This document shows positions 22,015 through 34,181 of a DNA stretch of 64,000 nt, piece by piece. This DNA is from Cinnamomum chago (Eukaryota; Streptophyta; Magnoliopsida; Laurales; Lauraceae), in NCBI GenBank assembly GCA_038049695.1, contig CP142452.1:48938501-49002500 (forward strand), given 5' to 3'. Below the pieces are notes generated by a model that searched no databases, was not told where the DNA came from, and saw only the letters and a program-made list of their open reading frames with translations. A program made the position numbers and the translations under genes. The stretch's first letter is position 1. Each line of letters begins with the position of its first letter.

Positions 22015-24843
22015 TGTCGCGACCCCGGAACGGATCCCGGGCCCGCGACGAGTTGAAGTTACGATTGTTTATGTTTTCCCACAGGTTCCCGTGGTGAGGA
22101 TTCCCGAAACACGCGGAATCTGACTCACATGATCAAGTATGCGGAAGCGTGTAGCAAATCACATCAAGATAAGCACCAATAAATCCTTAAGTGCTATGAC
22201 AAATAAGAACAAGGCATAGTATCAAAGGAAGAAGTTAAAATGGCATTTCCATCAAGATTCAAGTTATGAGACTAACTCAAATGTAAGTTAAGTTTTAGTT
22301 ACAGCCCATGATAGGCCAACAGAGGCCAATACAATTCTCAAAATAACAAAAGAAACCCATGACATAATGACGAAACTCAAGAACCCGCCCGACGTCTAGT
22401 TGACATCGTCGGGCTGCCACTCTCTAACAGGGGTTGGCTCAAAAGCCTCCTCCAGATGCTCCTCCTCAAAGGTAACGTCACCTGCACCTGGGCACCAACA
22501 AACAAGGGTCAAACACAACAGTTTGGCAGGTAATCAATTTAGGTGAAAACATGAAACAAATAACGTGATAAGAAAACATATAAACAAATCCCTGATTTGA
22601 AATACTACAATGACTGAGATACATTTTCGAGAATACAAACAAAGCTAAGATACTAAAACAAACTAGCATGAGTACATATAATATCATGAATAGTTACAAT
22701 CCACAAAGAGCCCATCCTTTCTCTATCATTTATAATGAAAAGAGCAAGCAAGCACGACAAGCACGATATACATAATATAATCACGACACGATTCCCACAT
22801 ATACGGGGATTTCCGGCCGCGGAACCGGATACGCACGATGTGTAATAAATACACGACTAGTCTGCAGACAGTCCACATGTTTAAGGACCCCCAAACAGTG
22901 GATCAAACTGAAAGGGCAGTCCAAGCTCAGTGGTGTTCCCTTAATTCATGAATGCACAAAACACGCGAAACACTATCAAAACATGTCGAGATAACAAGGG
23001 GAAAATCACTTATCAAACACAACAAACACGACTAGTAAAAGGCATAATTAATATGCATAACACGCTTAGGAAGTGATCCCCTTTTTCTTGAAACAAATCT
23101 TCAAAACGAGCTTATACTTGAAATTCAAAATGAGTGCACGACGGTACTTATCATACCAAGACGGAAATTCAAAATACGAAATCTGACAAGCATGTGTTAA
23201 GGCAACTAATTGACCTTTGTGTAATTGGGACCCTAAATGTCGGAATATACGAGAATTGGTGTCCCCGAAGTTGGGTTGCATTTCGAAGTTCCATTTACAC
23301 AATGTCAAGTCAAAACCCTTAACATAGTCTAGTTTTTCAACCTAAAAGAAAATACACAAATGAAATAATTCTTCTTCCTGAATCTGGCAGGTTCGCTCGA
23401 GTGGAACTTGTAAGGTATTGACACTTCACTCGAGCGAGACAGTTCGCTCGAGCGGACAATAAGGTCGTTCGGGCGGACAACTCTCTGTCTTGCTCCAGAT
23501 TAGACAGTGGGCAGTTCGCTCGAGCGGACATAAGGTCGCTCGAGCGGACAGCTCTCTGTCTGCGCTCGGACCAAGCAGTGGCTTGGTCGCTCGAGCGGAC
23601 CTAATGGTCGCTCGAGCGGACAAGCTTCTGCCTGTGCTCGCTGAGTGCAGAAAAAGCCTTTCTCTTGTACAACTTCCCACACATTTTTCTCCTTCTTCTC
23701 ATCCTTAAGTCACATACAATCCCTTGAGCCTTCATGCTCACCAAGGGTTCATTTTCACCATTTCAAACATCCAATCCAATGAAAACATGATCATGAAGCT
23801 TGTAAACAAGTTTCTATGCAAAATCCCTAAAATAACAATGAAATCAAAATACACATGCAACATTGAACCTATAGAGATTACTTGCCTTAGTCCAAGATGT
23901 CTCACACTTCTCCAAGCACTTCACTCACTAATCCAAAGAACTACAAAAACCGATGAAAACCACACAAAACTCACTCAATCTTGAAAACAAGAAACCCATT
24001 TTACCAAAGGGGTTTGTAACATGAAAAACAAGATTTTTAAGGAACTAAAAAGACTTCACGAAAAGTATGGGTTGAAGCTCTTACCTAGAAATGGCCAAAC
24101 AAGGAGAGATGAGGTAAATGTAGAGCTTGTCCCACAAGGAACCCCAAGAAATTTGTACCAATAGAGAGCTTGCAAGGAGAGGAAGAAGATGATGGTCTTG
24201 GAATTTTATTTGGAGATCTCTAGTTAGATCATGCAAGGTGAGGAAGATGGAAAGGAAATAGGGATTTTCAGCCCTAGGTTAAGAAAGTTGCAGAAATTGG
24301 GGGAAAGTGAATGAAAAGAGATGAAGATTAGGCTTAAGTGATGACAATGGGGCCCAATGAACTTAAACCTTGAAATGACAAAAACATGATCTTTTGGGCC
24401 TCGAATGACTTCGACGAAGAAGGATAAAATGATCCTCGAAATATCTAATTTCCAAAAAGTATATTTTTGACATGGTTTTGAGACCTCAAAAATTGTGTCC
24501 AGATTTGTGCATAAAAGACCATTTTACCCTCTTTGGGCCAAAACTTGGGATTTTGGGCTTCAACCATGAATGGGCTTAAGACGAAAGTTGTAACACATAG
24601 AAAAATCATTCAAATGAAATAAAAAATCACAATTACATGGAAACCGATACGATCCTCCCAAGCTTACACGTGCACTCAGGCCTTCCTGAGTGTGTCTGAC
24701 TAATACTAAACGTTCTCAAAATTCCCAAAGTTGTGTCCAAGACTAAAACTAATTACTTCTAGCCCAACGACAACTAAACCCACTTAGGACTAAACACAAA
24801 CTAATCGCACACTAATCGAATTGGTCTGCGTCGGGGTCTAACA
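22015..24843 (-). mobile_element. solo gypsy A2 LTR (2829 bp)
   Basis: On the - strand it begins TGTTAGACCCCGACG (24843) and ends GGGTCGCGACA (22015). The flanks are CCTCG (22010-22014) and CCTCA (24844-24848), a duplication with one mismatch. A2 is a sister of family A: the LTR ends match but the body differs. The same LTR's 3' end, on the + strand, occurs at 48846-49293 beside a primer site. Confidence 0.82.
23393..23630. repeat. GCTCGAGC palindrome cluster in A2 LTR
   Basis: About eight copies of TCGCTCGAGCGGAC or close variants occur in 240 bp. The core CGCTCGAGCG is a perfect palindrome. The same core appears in the A LTR at 62826-62970 and once in the nested A LTR near 35618-35650. Confidence 0.9.
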
Positions 24844-24848
24844 CCTCA

Positions 24849-24858
24849 AGGGGGCATT
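24849..24858 (+). other. polypurine tract of B element
   Basis: AAGGGGGCATT lies immediately before the TGTTGACAC LTR start. It sets the + orientation and marks the following LTR as a 3' LTR. The A2 solo LTR is inserted just to its left. Confidence 0.6.
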
Positions 24859-25021
24859 TGTTGACACAAAAAATGTCACTTTGCCTCTCTAACATCAAGA
24901 AGCCACATGAAGTCGCGTCCTACTACAAACAAGCAATGCTACTTCAAGCATCAGATCTTGTCAGAATCAAATAAAAACTGCAAGATCCTTCAAGACAGCC
25001 AAAAGAGGGGTCCACATGGAG

Positions 25022-25795
25022 TTTCGGGCCATTCTAACATCATTTGGCCTAACTTCACTCCTCCAACAGTTGAGCAGGAGCTCCCGGCGGTGGTGAAGCC
25101 AGAAACCCTGACACATAAAACAGAGCACAAAACTGGCCCCAAGATGCTACTAGGAGGCTCTACATCAAGTTTCAAGTCATTCCGACATCATTTGGCCTAA
25201 CTTCAGTCCTCCGGCAGCTGAACAGGTGCTCTCGGCGGCGACGGCGTCGAAGACATCAAAACTTCGATCAGAGCCTACGGATAGTCTCAAAATACCTCTA
25301 AAAGGCTCCATGTCAAATTTCAAGTCAAACCGACAACGTTTGACCCTCCATCAACCCTCGAGCAGTGAAATCAAGCCTCTCGGCGGCGAGAACCACCGAG
25401 ACCATTACACATCAAACAGAGCACATAGATGGCTTCAACATGCTTCTGAAGGGCTGAACGTCAAATTTCAGGTCATTCCGACAACGTTTGACCGGACTTT
25501 GACGCTCCGAAATAAAATCAAAGCTACCGGCGGCGGAGCTCCCCGGGATCATGACATCCAAATCAGAGCTAATGGATCGTCTCAAAAGGACTCCAATAGG
25601 CTCCCTGTCAAATTTCAAGTCAATCGGACATCGGTTGACCGTACATCAAAGCGCGGCATCTTCCTCGCGGCAAAATCAAGTCTACTGGTGACAGACCCCA
25701 TGCAGGTTCAAACCTCAAACAAAAGTCCATGGCTGGTCCTATCTACTGCTCAGGAGACTTCACCTCAAATTTCAGGTCATTCCGACATCGTTTGA
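25022..25795. repeat. ~148-bp degenerate tandem repeat in B LTR, 6 units
   Basis: The anchor TTTCAGGTCATTCCGACATC, with variants, occurs at 25022, 25170, 25318, 25466, 25613 and 25770, spaced 148, 148, 148, 147 and 157 bp. Each unit also keeps a TTTGACC or TTTGGCC block, a CGGCGG core, AATCAGAGC or AACAGAGC, and AGGCTC in the same order. The same array is present in the second B copy. Confidence 0.9.
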
Positions 25796-26737
25796 CCTAG
25801 TTTTGACTCTCGACAGAAAATCGGCTACAAAGTCTTCGGCTTTTCCAAAAAATAGGAAACTTTGTGCTCCTATTTGCACGGCTTCTCGTCAGGTTTTCTT
25901 CAGGAGAATCAAGCCAATAAATGTGGAGAAATGTCAAGGAAAATACAGGAGAAAGAAAGAGTCAAAAAGATCGAAAAAAGGCCGAGAAACGGCGACAGGA
26001 AGGGGAAGAATCTCCATGGTTGCCGGCAACCTTGGCCCACCATCGACCATGGAAATCCGGGTTGCCTGATTTTTCGCTGGGTGGCCTGTTTTCCACCTCT
26101 TTCGCGTTTCGGGAGTTCCAACCTCTGTGGTTTTCTGAATTTCTGATTTTTTATGCTCGAAATCGATTGATCTTCATCAACATCTCGGATCCTCCGTCAA
26201 GAGCATGAAATCATCATTGATCGCTCCAAGAACGCCAACCGGCTGACCAACTTTTTGTCCGACCGATCGAGAAATCGATAAGATAGATGTCACCGGCCCA
26301 CTGATATCAACCAATGTCCGAAGTTGCATCGCCATCCGACATCAAATAACATGTGGATCCATCGGCAATCATCACAAGAACAATTCCAAAAGACGCGGCA
26401 CGGCCCGCGACTCTTCAAATGCCCTGGCAACCACTTAATGCAGTTAATTGACTCGCTTTATGACAACTTAATGTGGTCATTAACCCATTATCTTGGACGG
26501 CCCAATCAAAATCAAGCAAATGGGAGTTACAAATTCAAGTAATCATGGCATTAAAACTATGAAACTCCCCCTCATCATGGAGATTAAAGGCGATTAAATC
26601 CCCATCATTCTCCACCGGCCAATCACAAACCAAGAAAAAGGAGTTACAAAATCAAGAAATAAAAACTTGTAACTCCTCTCATCATGGAGCATCAATGTCA
26701 TCAATGCTCATAAACCCACCTTATGGCCACCAAAAGC

Positions 26738-26747
26738 CTATAAAAGG
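26738..26747 (+). promoter_or_regulatory. TATA box of B LTR
   Basis: CTATAAAAGG, conserved at 60484-60493 in the other copy with the same flanks, lies about 1.88 kb into the LTR. This gives the LTR a long U3. Confidence 0.65.
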
Positions 26748-27475
26748 GAGGGGGGTCATTCCAAAAAGAAAAGGGCTCCCCCCAGAAAAAGTCCAGAAAA
26801 ATTCAAGAAAAATCCCAAAAAATTCTCGAAGAAATCTTGATACTCTGCTGCAAAAGAAACACCACAAGGTCATCGAAGTCCCTTGGGGGGCCACCCCCCC
26901 CCCCCTAAGGTCTCCTCTCTCCTTCTATCCAATATGGCCTAAACGCGGCTCATCAACCCATTTACTCAGTTTTTCATTAGATATAGGACCTCCCCTTGGT
27001 CTTTATCCTATAAAAATTGAGGTCCAAGCCAAGCCAAAGAATCAAAGCATCAAGCGTCCTCATCTGAAGGATGATGGCGAAGTCCATACATGACTTGCGA
27101 CCGTCAATTTAAACGAGTCCCCGCAATCTCCTGAGAAGTCAGATCACTTTTTTTACTTTTCTATTGTATTTTGTATTCTTTGTAAAGAGACAAAAAAAAT
27201 CACATTTATTGTCTTTCATTATTGATGAGATTTGTAAATCGCCTTTCACGGCAAACAAAATGAAATCGCCTCTTACGGCATTTAAGAAAATTGTGTCTCT
27301 TTCTTAAAATATATGTGCAATGGACAGTTAAAAAGAAAATTTGATTTCCTTTCTACTTGTAAAGGTGAATCTTCGGATCACCACTTCAAATTTCAAGTAG
27401 AATAGAAAATCTGGCATACCCGTACAAAAATGTTGATGACTCGCTTTTCCTCCTTCGTCGTATCTCGGCAGCCCC

Positions 27476-28631
27476 AGGGGCAAAAGGAGAGGACGAAAGG
27501 CCGGGCCCCCATCAGACCCTGTTTTGTTGGTTCCAAACCCGGTTTCGATAGGAAAACCCAGATTCGGTTTCAGAACTGAGTCCACCTAGAGGACTGGAAT
27601 CTAGTTCCAAAATCGATTCTAATTTCTCTTTATTCTTCATTTTTCTTAAAATAAGCATATCATCAAGCTTATAACAGTGCATAGTCTAATTTCTCTAATA
27701 TTATACATAAAAATGTAAAAAAGAAAAAGTTGATTTTGAGGTACAATTTGCAATATCAAAGGCTCATATGCAGGGTCCACGGGTTGGGACATATATGGAC
27801 CCCGAACCGGATCCGTTTATTAATCAAAACCTAAATTAGGTTTCGGACCCGGACCTGTTTATGAATCGGAATTTAAAATAGGTTCCAGACCCGATTTTTT
27901 ACTGGTCAGAACTTCCAGATAATCGAAGAATCGGATACCCGTTTGCAACCCTCCCCACAGGGGATACATATTGCTAAATCCGAAATGGACATTGAAAATA
28001 GAAAAAAAAAAAAAAAAGGAATTGAACTCTTATGCGTTTGAATGGTCTTTGAAGAACTTAAAAGAGGCAATTCGGTCATTTCTTATAAATATTTTACAGT
28101 TTATATCATATATCTTAAATTTAGAGAAAGTGTAATTTAGGCTATCAAAGGACAGACAAGGGGAGAGTCATGTGTTCTATAAATGATGTCTAACCTGTTT
28201 GTCAGAAGGTTAGATCCCAAATCCTCTTGTGTAAAATTCAAATTGTATTTGAAATTGAAATACAATAATGAAATTTCTTTTGTTGTGTTTCCCCATTGTT
28301 TGTCTAGGTCAAGTATAATTAAATTGTAAATATTTTCCTTTTCTAATATGGTATTTTTCATTTCATCCACAAAAAACTGAGAACAGTCATGAGCTAAAAA
28401 GATTGGACAACAGGAGACAATCAATTGACTTAATTCTTTTTATAATTGTTGAATCTTGAAGAGCAGTTATATTTTAAAGCAATGAACCTGCAAACCATAC
28501 CACATGTCCATTTCATATGACTTGTTATTTTATAAGGAAATTAATGTTACTTCATGGCATTTTTTTTATATTTGAAACTCAAACAGTTTTTATGTGGTTT
28601 AAATTTAGAACAAATTAATTAGCAAAACCAT
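27476..28631. other. unassigned stretch between B and D
   Basis: There is no convincing coding frame and no LTR match. From 27480 to 27960 there are repeated GGTTCC, GGACCCGG and CGGATACCCG words and a TTGCAACCCTCCCC end, resembling hAT-like ends but without a clear terminal inverted repeat or duplication. A 16-A run lies near 28000-28017. The segment 28020-28631 is AT-rich and featureless. The bases ACCAT (28627-28631) are the left target duplication of D. Confidence 0.5.
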
Positions 28632-29879
28632 TGTTACGACTCTAAAATGGGGTAAGGATTTAGGGGCCGTGACTAGGGAATTACTATAGCTTAATCTTTC
28701 ATTTATCCCCAGGATCTGCATTGGTGAGAGTTACAAGGTCCAATCACCGTCATGGAACATTTAGAGGAAGCTTGCACTGTGGTACAACCCGAAGTCCGAT
28801 GCACATCGGATTTCGTATTGCATCGCTAATGCTTACTAATAGAATCACAAGGATAATACATCATCATACTGGTACATCAACACAGAATATATGCAAAGCT
28901 AGACAAGTAACATGATATTTCATTCCCATATTTCAGGTCATAATTACAAAAGATGTATTAATTACATTCCCAAAATAAAAGGCCAAAAGAGGCCAGTAAA
29001 ACAAGATATAAAACACTAAAATGGTACTCCCAAGTATTTTGCGTCTCAAGTGCAAGGAACAGAGTGTACATGACAACCTCTACAAAATAATCACACGTCT
29101 CTCGCTACTCATCAACTGCTGCCTCAGAAACCGTACCAGGGTACGGGTCAGGGAAAATAAACCTACGGCATCAAGCGTAGATTAGACAAAAAGCCTAGCA
29201 TATATTTAAGATAAAAAGTATAATTTGCAAGTACAATGCAGAATATAAATACAGGTGAAAAATTAGGAAAACAGTAACAAAAGCTAGACAGACAGATATA
29301 AGAACATATGATATACCAAATCATGAACATAAATAGAAGCGATTATTTCAGAAAATCAATGCAGACAGATTGAGCATACTGATGCAAGAAAATATGACTT
29401 ACGAAATCATAAACATGAGTTAATTTAAAATAATTAAATATTGGCAACCACTTGGCATATACTCAAGGAGGAGGAAGCAACCACTAGTCCCAACTGAGTA
29501 GAACTGAGAGTACCCAAAAACTCACCCTGGAGTTACGGCCGTAAAAAATCTTTGGCCCTGCCACGGGGAGAACCTGAATAGAGCCCGGGCAAGGTAGGTA
29601 CTATAGTGACACCCGTCACATCAGAACTCAAAGTGTAGCGAGGAATATATATATATATATAACCATATATAATAGATACTGAACTCAAATTGCAATATGC
29701 AGCGAGCAATAATAACTTGGTGGTGCCGACTCGAAAAATCAATGCAGAAAATAGGTTTCAGTGCTTAAATCAAAATAAATAAGTAAATCGGTTACTCACA
29801 AGATACAAAGAATTATCAGGCAATCGGAATGCTTAAAACACAACAAGGCGGATTTGGCTTTTAAAACAGTAACCGAGTA

Positions 29880-30275
29880 ATTCAGGCTCAAAACAGGATA
29901 AAGCAGGCTTCAAAACAATATTCCTTTTAATTCAGGCTGAAAAATAGTAAAACGGTCAAAGCAGGTTTCAAAACAGTATTTTCCATTTCAGGTTTTAAAT
30001 AGTAAAACAGGTCAAAGCAAGTTTTCAAGACAGTATTTCTAGGTTCAAGTTTAAAATGACAAAATAGGTTAAAGCAGGTTTCAAGATGATATTTTCCAAT
30101 TCAGGTTTAAAAATAGAAAACGGGTCAGAGCAGACTTCAAAATAGTATTCTTTTCGATTTAGATTGAAAACAGTAAAACTGATCAAAATAGATTTCAAGA
30201 CAATATTTTCTTCAATTCAGGCTAAAAATAGTAATCGGGTAAAAATGGGCTTCAAGACAGTATTTTTCTAGGTTC
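29880..30275. repeat. 57-bp degenerate tandem repeat in D LTR, 7 units
   Basis: The anchor GCAGGTTTCAAGACAGTATT, with variants, starts at 29903, 29961, 30017, 30074, 30130, 30188 and 30245, with spacing 56-58 bp. The rest of each unit is TTCCAATTCAGGTTTAAAATAGTAAAAC-like. Confidence 0.88.
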
Positions 30276-31323
30276 AAAAATTTTACAGAAAATTGGGTAG
30301 CATTTCAGGTAAAAATAAGGGACCCAAAAATGGGTGGCGGAAAACAAAGGTGATCCAGGTAACTCGGAAGGGCAATAAATGCTCACACACCAACCGATAG
30401 ACCCTTTATGGATCAGGGTACAACCAATGGTCAAGCAGGGCGAGTACCGCGCACTAAGACCTTCGGTGTCCCATGTGACCATATGCTAAAAATCAGATTT
30501 ACATCATGCAAGACAAAATACAAAAAATCAGGTTTACAAGATGCAAGATAGAAATACAGAAATTCTAGTTAAATAATCAAAAACATGCAAGTACAGTGAT
30601 TCTCAAAGTTATACGATCAAAGAGATGGATATTAGTGTACTTGTATACGCTTGATGCATTCTAAAGGTGAGAATATCCAACCCCTAAATTCAGATAAAAA
30701 TACGAGTCACCGTGCTCCACATGTGTCCATAAATATCTGTGTCTAAGTACGGAGTTAAAATTAACATCGGGCAAGTTGGGGGACTAGGTATATCAAAGAC
30801 AGTCTCCGTTCATTGTCAAAGTGAAAAAGCCTCTATTTAATGAAAACAAGCAATTATAAATTTCTTTTTAAACATTGGTTAAAACATCTAAATTTTGGTT
30901 CAAAAATTCAGAAATCCCTGAAAGGTTTATCAGGTTCGAAACAGGTTTCAATCAGGCTAAGATCCAATTTAAAATTCAGTTTTTAAGGTTATAAAACAAG
31001 CCTAGGTTCTGAGGGTCCCGCCATTGGTCCAAGTTGTACATGATAGGGGCTGTACTCAGTTGGGGTTACAGCTGAAATCAGGTAGAGCTAATTTCAGGTG
31101 GGCTGGTTCAGGTGCATGAGGGCTGGACAATGCAGTGGGCTGGACATGTTGCAAGTGAAAGCAGTGCAAGTGGAGGCTGTGCACAGGTGGAGCTGAAGTC
31201 AGGGAAAGCATTATAGGTGGACTGAAATCAGGGAAAGCATTACAGGTGGAGGTAGTGGCTTGGATTGCAGGTGGAAGGAGCAGTGCTGGGGTGCTGCTGT
31301 TGCAGGCTGGGAATAGGTGCTGC

Positions 31324-31560
31324 AGGGCAGCAGAGGAGAAGAAGCTGCAGGGCAGGGCAGCAGAGGTGAAGAACCTGCAGTGGCAGCAGAGGTGAAGAAC
31401 CTGCAGTGGCAGCAGAGGTGGTGAAGCTGCAGGGCAGCAGAGGAGAAGAAGCTGCAGTGGCAGCAGAGGTGAAGAAGCTGCAGTGCCAACAGAGGTGAAG
31501 CTACAGGGCAGCAGAAGAGAAGAAGCTGCAGCAGTGGCCAGCAGGGAGCTGCAGTAGTGG
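31324..31560. repeat. GC-rich minisatellite in D LTR
   Basis: Roughly eight units of 26-30 bp, built from GGCAGCAGAGGTGAAGAA and CCTGCAGT. It opens two long overlapping - strand frames rich in Ala, Ser, Leu and Cys that have no other sign of being genes. Confidence 0.85.
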
Positions 31561-31645
31561 CCGTGGGCTGAGGAAGAGCAGCAGCAGTAGCCACTGGAAA
31601 TGGAGGATTGCTGTAGGCTAATGACCGCTGGGCTGGGGATGAGAG

Positions 31646-32252
31646 TGTTGTGCGGAAGCCTCGTGGTGGGATCTGATTCCACCTCTTGAGAAAAGTGGCA
31701 CAGCGAAATAAGAGTGATCGATGGTCTAGATGCAAGATGCATGAACACATGCAATTAATCCGCGCACACAAAAGAGAGACACAGAGGATTTACGTGGTTC
31801 ACCCATTGAGGGCTACGTCCACAGGGGAAGATGACAAGTAATTCAATACAAAAGAGAAACAAGAGGAGGTATAATACATATGAGATTTCTCCCGTATTCT
31901 CAATCCCAGTGTTCACTCAATACCTCACTCATTCTCTTATGTGGTGCACGAAACACCACCGCAGAAGAGACTACATTTTCTTATCCTCTATTCTACCCTT
32001 TCTTCTTTCCCTTGCTTCCACTCCATTGGCTCCCTCCTTTTATAAGAGTTCTAAGGGAGACAATGCATGTGGAAGTCATCCACTTGGTGGTTCACAACCC
32101 AAACAAATTTGTGGCTCACAACCCAATGTGAGCTTCAGAGTCTCATTTTTTGGCTGCGTATGTTGCGGGAGTCTAGCATCAAATGAGGTAGCTATCAATG
32201 GAAGTCAACAATGGTTGCTGGGCTTTGGTGGATTGAAGCCATATTTCCAACA
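31646..32252 (-). mobile_element. solo LTR G (607 bp, copia-like)
   Basis: It is bounded by TGTTGTGCGG (31646) and ATTTCCAACA (32252), with a perfect GAGAG duplication at 31641-31645 and 32253-32257. A - strand TATA box (TATAAAAGG) at about 32035-32043 sets the orientation. The segment ACGTGGTTCACCCATTGAGG near 31793 is of a kind common in plant copia LTRs. It has no interior. Confidence 0.85.
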
Positions 32253-32662
32253 GAGAGATGGCGCTGGCTGATGGGGAGTTTGAGGCAGCAGCCGCTGTAC
32301 AGGAGTGGCTGGCTGAAGTTGGGTGTTAGGGCAGCTAGCCGTTGGGATGATTGTGCAGTGGAAGGGAGTGACTGAGAGCAGGGCAATTTACAGGGGTGTG
32401 CAGGTGGCTAGGACAAAAGCAAGAAGAAGAAGGAGATGCAATGTTGGCTGCTGAGTCCGGGGCTTTCCAATGGCCACTGGAAATGGCTGGGAAAGCTGGC
32501 TGCTGGCTATGATGGTCGTTGATGTACAAAGTTATGGTTGCTTGGGCAATTCATGTAGAAAAAATGGTTGCAAGAAAGTAGCCGCAAGTGCAGTTGCAGG
32601 GGGGATGATTGCCACTGAGTGCAGGGGGAAGAGTTAGCCACGGGCTGAGTGCAGGTGGGATG

Positions 32663-33006
32663 TGATGGATTCGAATGCGGAAAATCCGACACGCAGCCGG
32701 AGATCTATGTGTGTTCCAGCGATTGGGAAGCTCTGCAGATCTCTTCGCCTCTTGTCTTTCCTATGGGATGGAATCATGCCAACCCTAGGACCTTAGGGCT
32801 CCCTTATCTTATATAGACAAGTCCCAAAGAGTCACACTTACTAGAGACTTCTTCGCCAAGAAACTCACATCCACTAATCCTATTGGGAGTCTTATTAGTG
32901 GGTCCCGATCAAGTCTTACATTAAGTGAGATTGTATTCTCTGTTGGCATCTGCCCTGCTTGATCTGACGTAAGACCCGTTGCATACGGGCCACACGATTT
33001 CCTACA
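32663..33006 (-). repeat. copia E 3' LTR (344 bp)
   Basis: It reads TGTAGGAAATCGTGTGGCCC from 33006 on the - strand. It is followed on the right by ATCTCCCACTTGG, the complement of a GTGGGAGAT polypurine tract. A - strand TATA box (CTATATAAG) lies at 32808-32816. An 8-bp segment near 32788 is absent in the 5' LTR. Confidence 0.88.
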
Positions 33007-33019
33007 ATCTCCCACTTGG

Positions 33020-34181
33020 CACGAATGTCATGTACATCAAACATATCTCAGTCCCATATGCATCACATGCCTTGCAAAAACCTCTGCAGGCAAAGCCTTA
33101 GTGAGAGCATCAGCCATCAATTCCTCTGAAGGCATATAAAAAATTTCTATATCAATCTTTTTAGCCTTCTCTCTGATGAAGTGATACTTTATCTCAACAT
33201 GTTTTGATCAGCTGTTGAGCTTTTGCTCATTAACCATGGATATTGCAAATGTGTTATCTACATTCATTGGGATAGGCTCTTTTTCTCCATTTTTTTCTAA
33301 ATCAGTTAGGAAATATTTTAACCAAAGAGCCTCCTGGACTGATGTACTGCAAGCTATATACTCTGCTTCGGCAGTTGACATAGTCGTAGAGGTCTGTTTC
33401 TTGCTACCCCAAGAAATTGCATCTCCTCTGAGGATAAACACATAGCCGGTTGTTGACTTTCTCTGGTCTAAATCACCAGCCCAATCTACATCTGAGTAGC
33501 CGCACAGTTCCAGGACTTCACCTTGATAACACAGGCGAAGCTTCATTGTTCCTTTGAGTACCACAGAATACTCTTAACCACATACAAACGCTGTAATCTT
33601 GGGCTACTTTGGGATCTGCCTATGAGATCCACATCGAATGCAAGGTCTGGTCTCATACACAGCATCGCATACATGATGCTGCCCACAATTTGAGCATAAG
33701 GTTTCAATCCCATCACTTCCTTATCCTGCTCGTTTGTGGGTCCCTGATCGTTGGACAATTTTATGCTCTTGCAGATGGGAGTGTCAATTGGTTTAAACAT
33801 AGCCATATCAAATCGTTTCAACACAGTTTCCAAATAGGATCCCTGTGATAAAGTCAATAGCCTATTCGGACAATCACGGGTTATTTCAATGCCAAGGACA
33901 TACTCTGCCTCACCCATGTCTTTCATCTCGAATCTTGACTTTAACCATTGTTTGATTTCATTTACGGCTTCCAATTGATCACCAGCGATCAAAATGTCAT
34001 CCACATATAATGACAAATATAAGTAACTACTCCCACTGCGTTTAATATAGAAACATGTGTCTGCATTATTGGGGATAAATCCTATTTCACCTATGGCCTG
34101 GTGAAATTTTCTATACCATTGTCTCAAGGCCTGTTTTAATCCATACAATGCCTTATTAAGTTTGTACACTTTGTCCTCGTG
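33020..34181 (-). pseudogene. copia E RT (3' part) and RNase H
   Basis: On the - strand, 34169-33543 encodes the second half of copia RT, starting at the KLNKALYGLKQ region and including the catalytic YVDD (LYVDDILIAG). A frameshift near 33550-33560 moves into RNase H (33564-33208), with the GYSDVDWAGD and TAEAEYIA motifs of copia RNase H. A stop after position 33208 interrupts the end (usually SKHIxxRYHFIRE); the remainder to ~33020 is readable but out of use. It is truncated at its start by the A LTR at 34187. Confidence 0.88.

Larger units (their letters stand above)
24859..27475 (+). mobile_element. B-element 3' LTR (Tat/Ogre-like), 3' end truncated
   Basis: It begins TGTTGACACAAAAAATG and is collinear with the solo B LTR at 58570-61316 up to about 27475, after which the two diverge, so roughly the last 100 bp are missing. 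It contains the 148-bp degenerate repeat (25022-25795), a TATA box at 26738-26747 and a G6/C12 homopolymer pair at 26885-26905. Frames seen here are not coding: they follow the repeat in changing phase. Confidence 0.78.

Noticed and set aside
25226..25795. 189-codon frame in the B LTR
   Set aside because: It follows the 148-bp repeat, which is not a multiple of three, so units are read in changing frames; it is not conserved in the second copy.
27480..27960. hAT-Ac-like element with GGACCCGG and CGGATACCCG words
   Set aside because: No matching terminal inverted repeats or 8-bp duplication could be found.
29644..29662. AT dinucleotide run as a functional site
   Set aside because: A short simple repeat in a decayed LTR; nothing links it to a function.
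31056..31754. Long - strand frame (232 codons) and an overlapping one, rich in Ala, Ser, Leu and Cys
   Set aside because: They arise from a GC-rich minisatellite inside the D LTR and run across the boundary of solo LTR G; no domain is seen.
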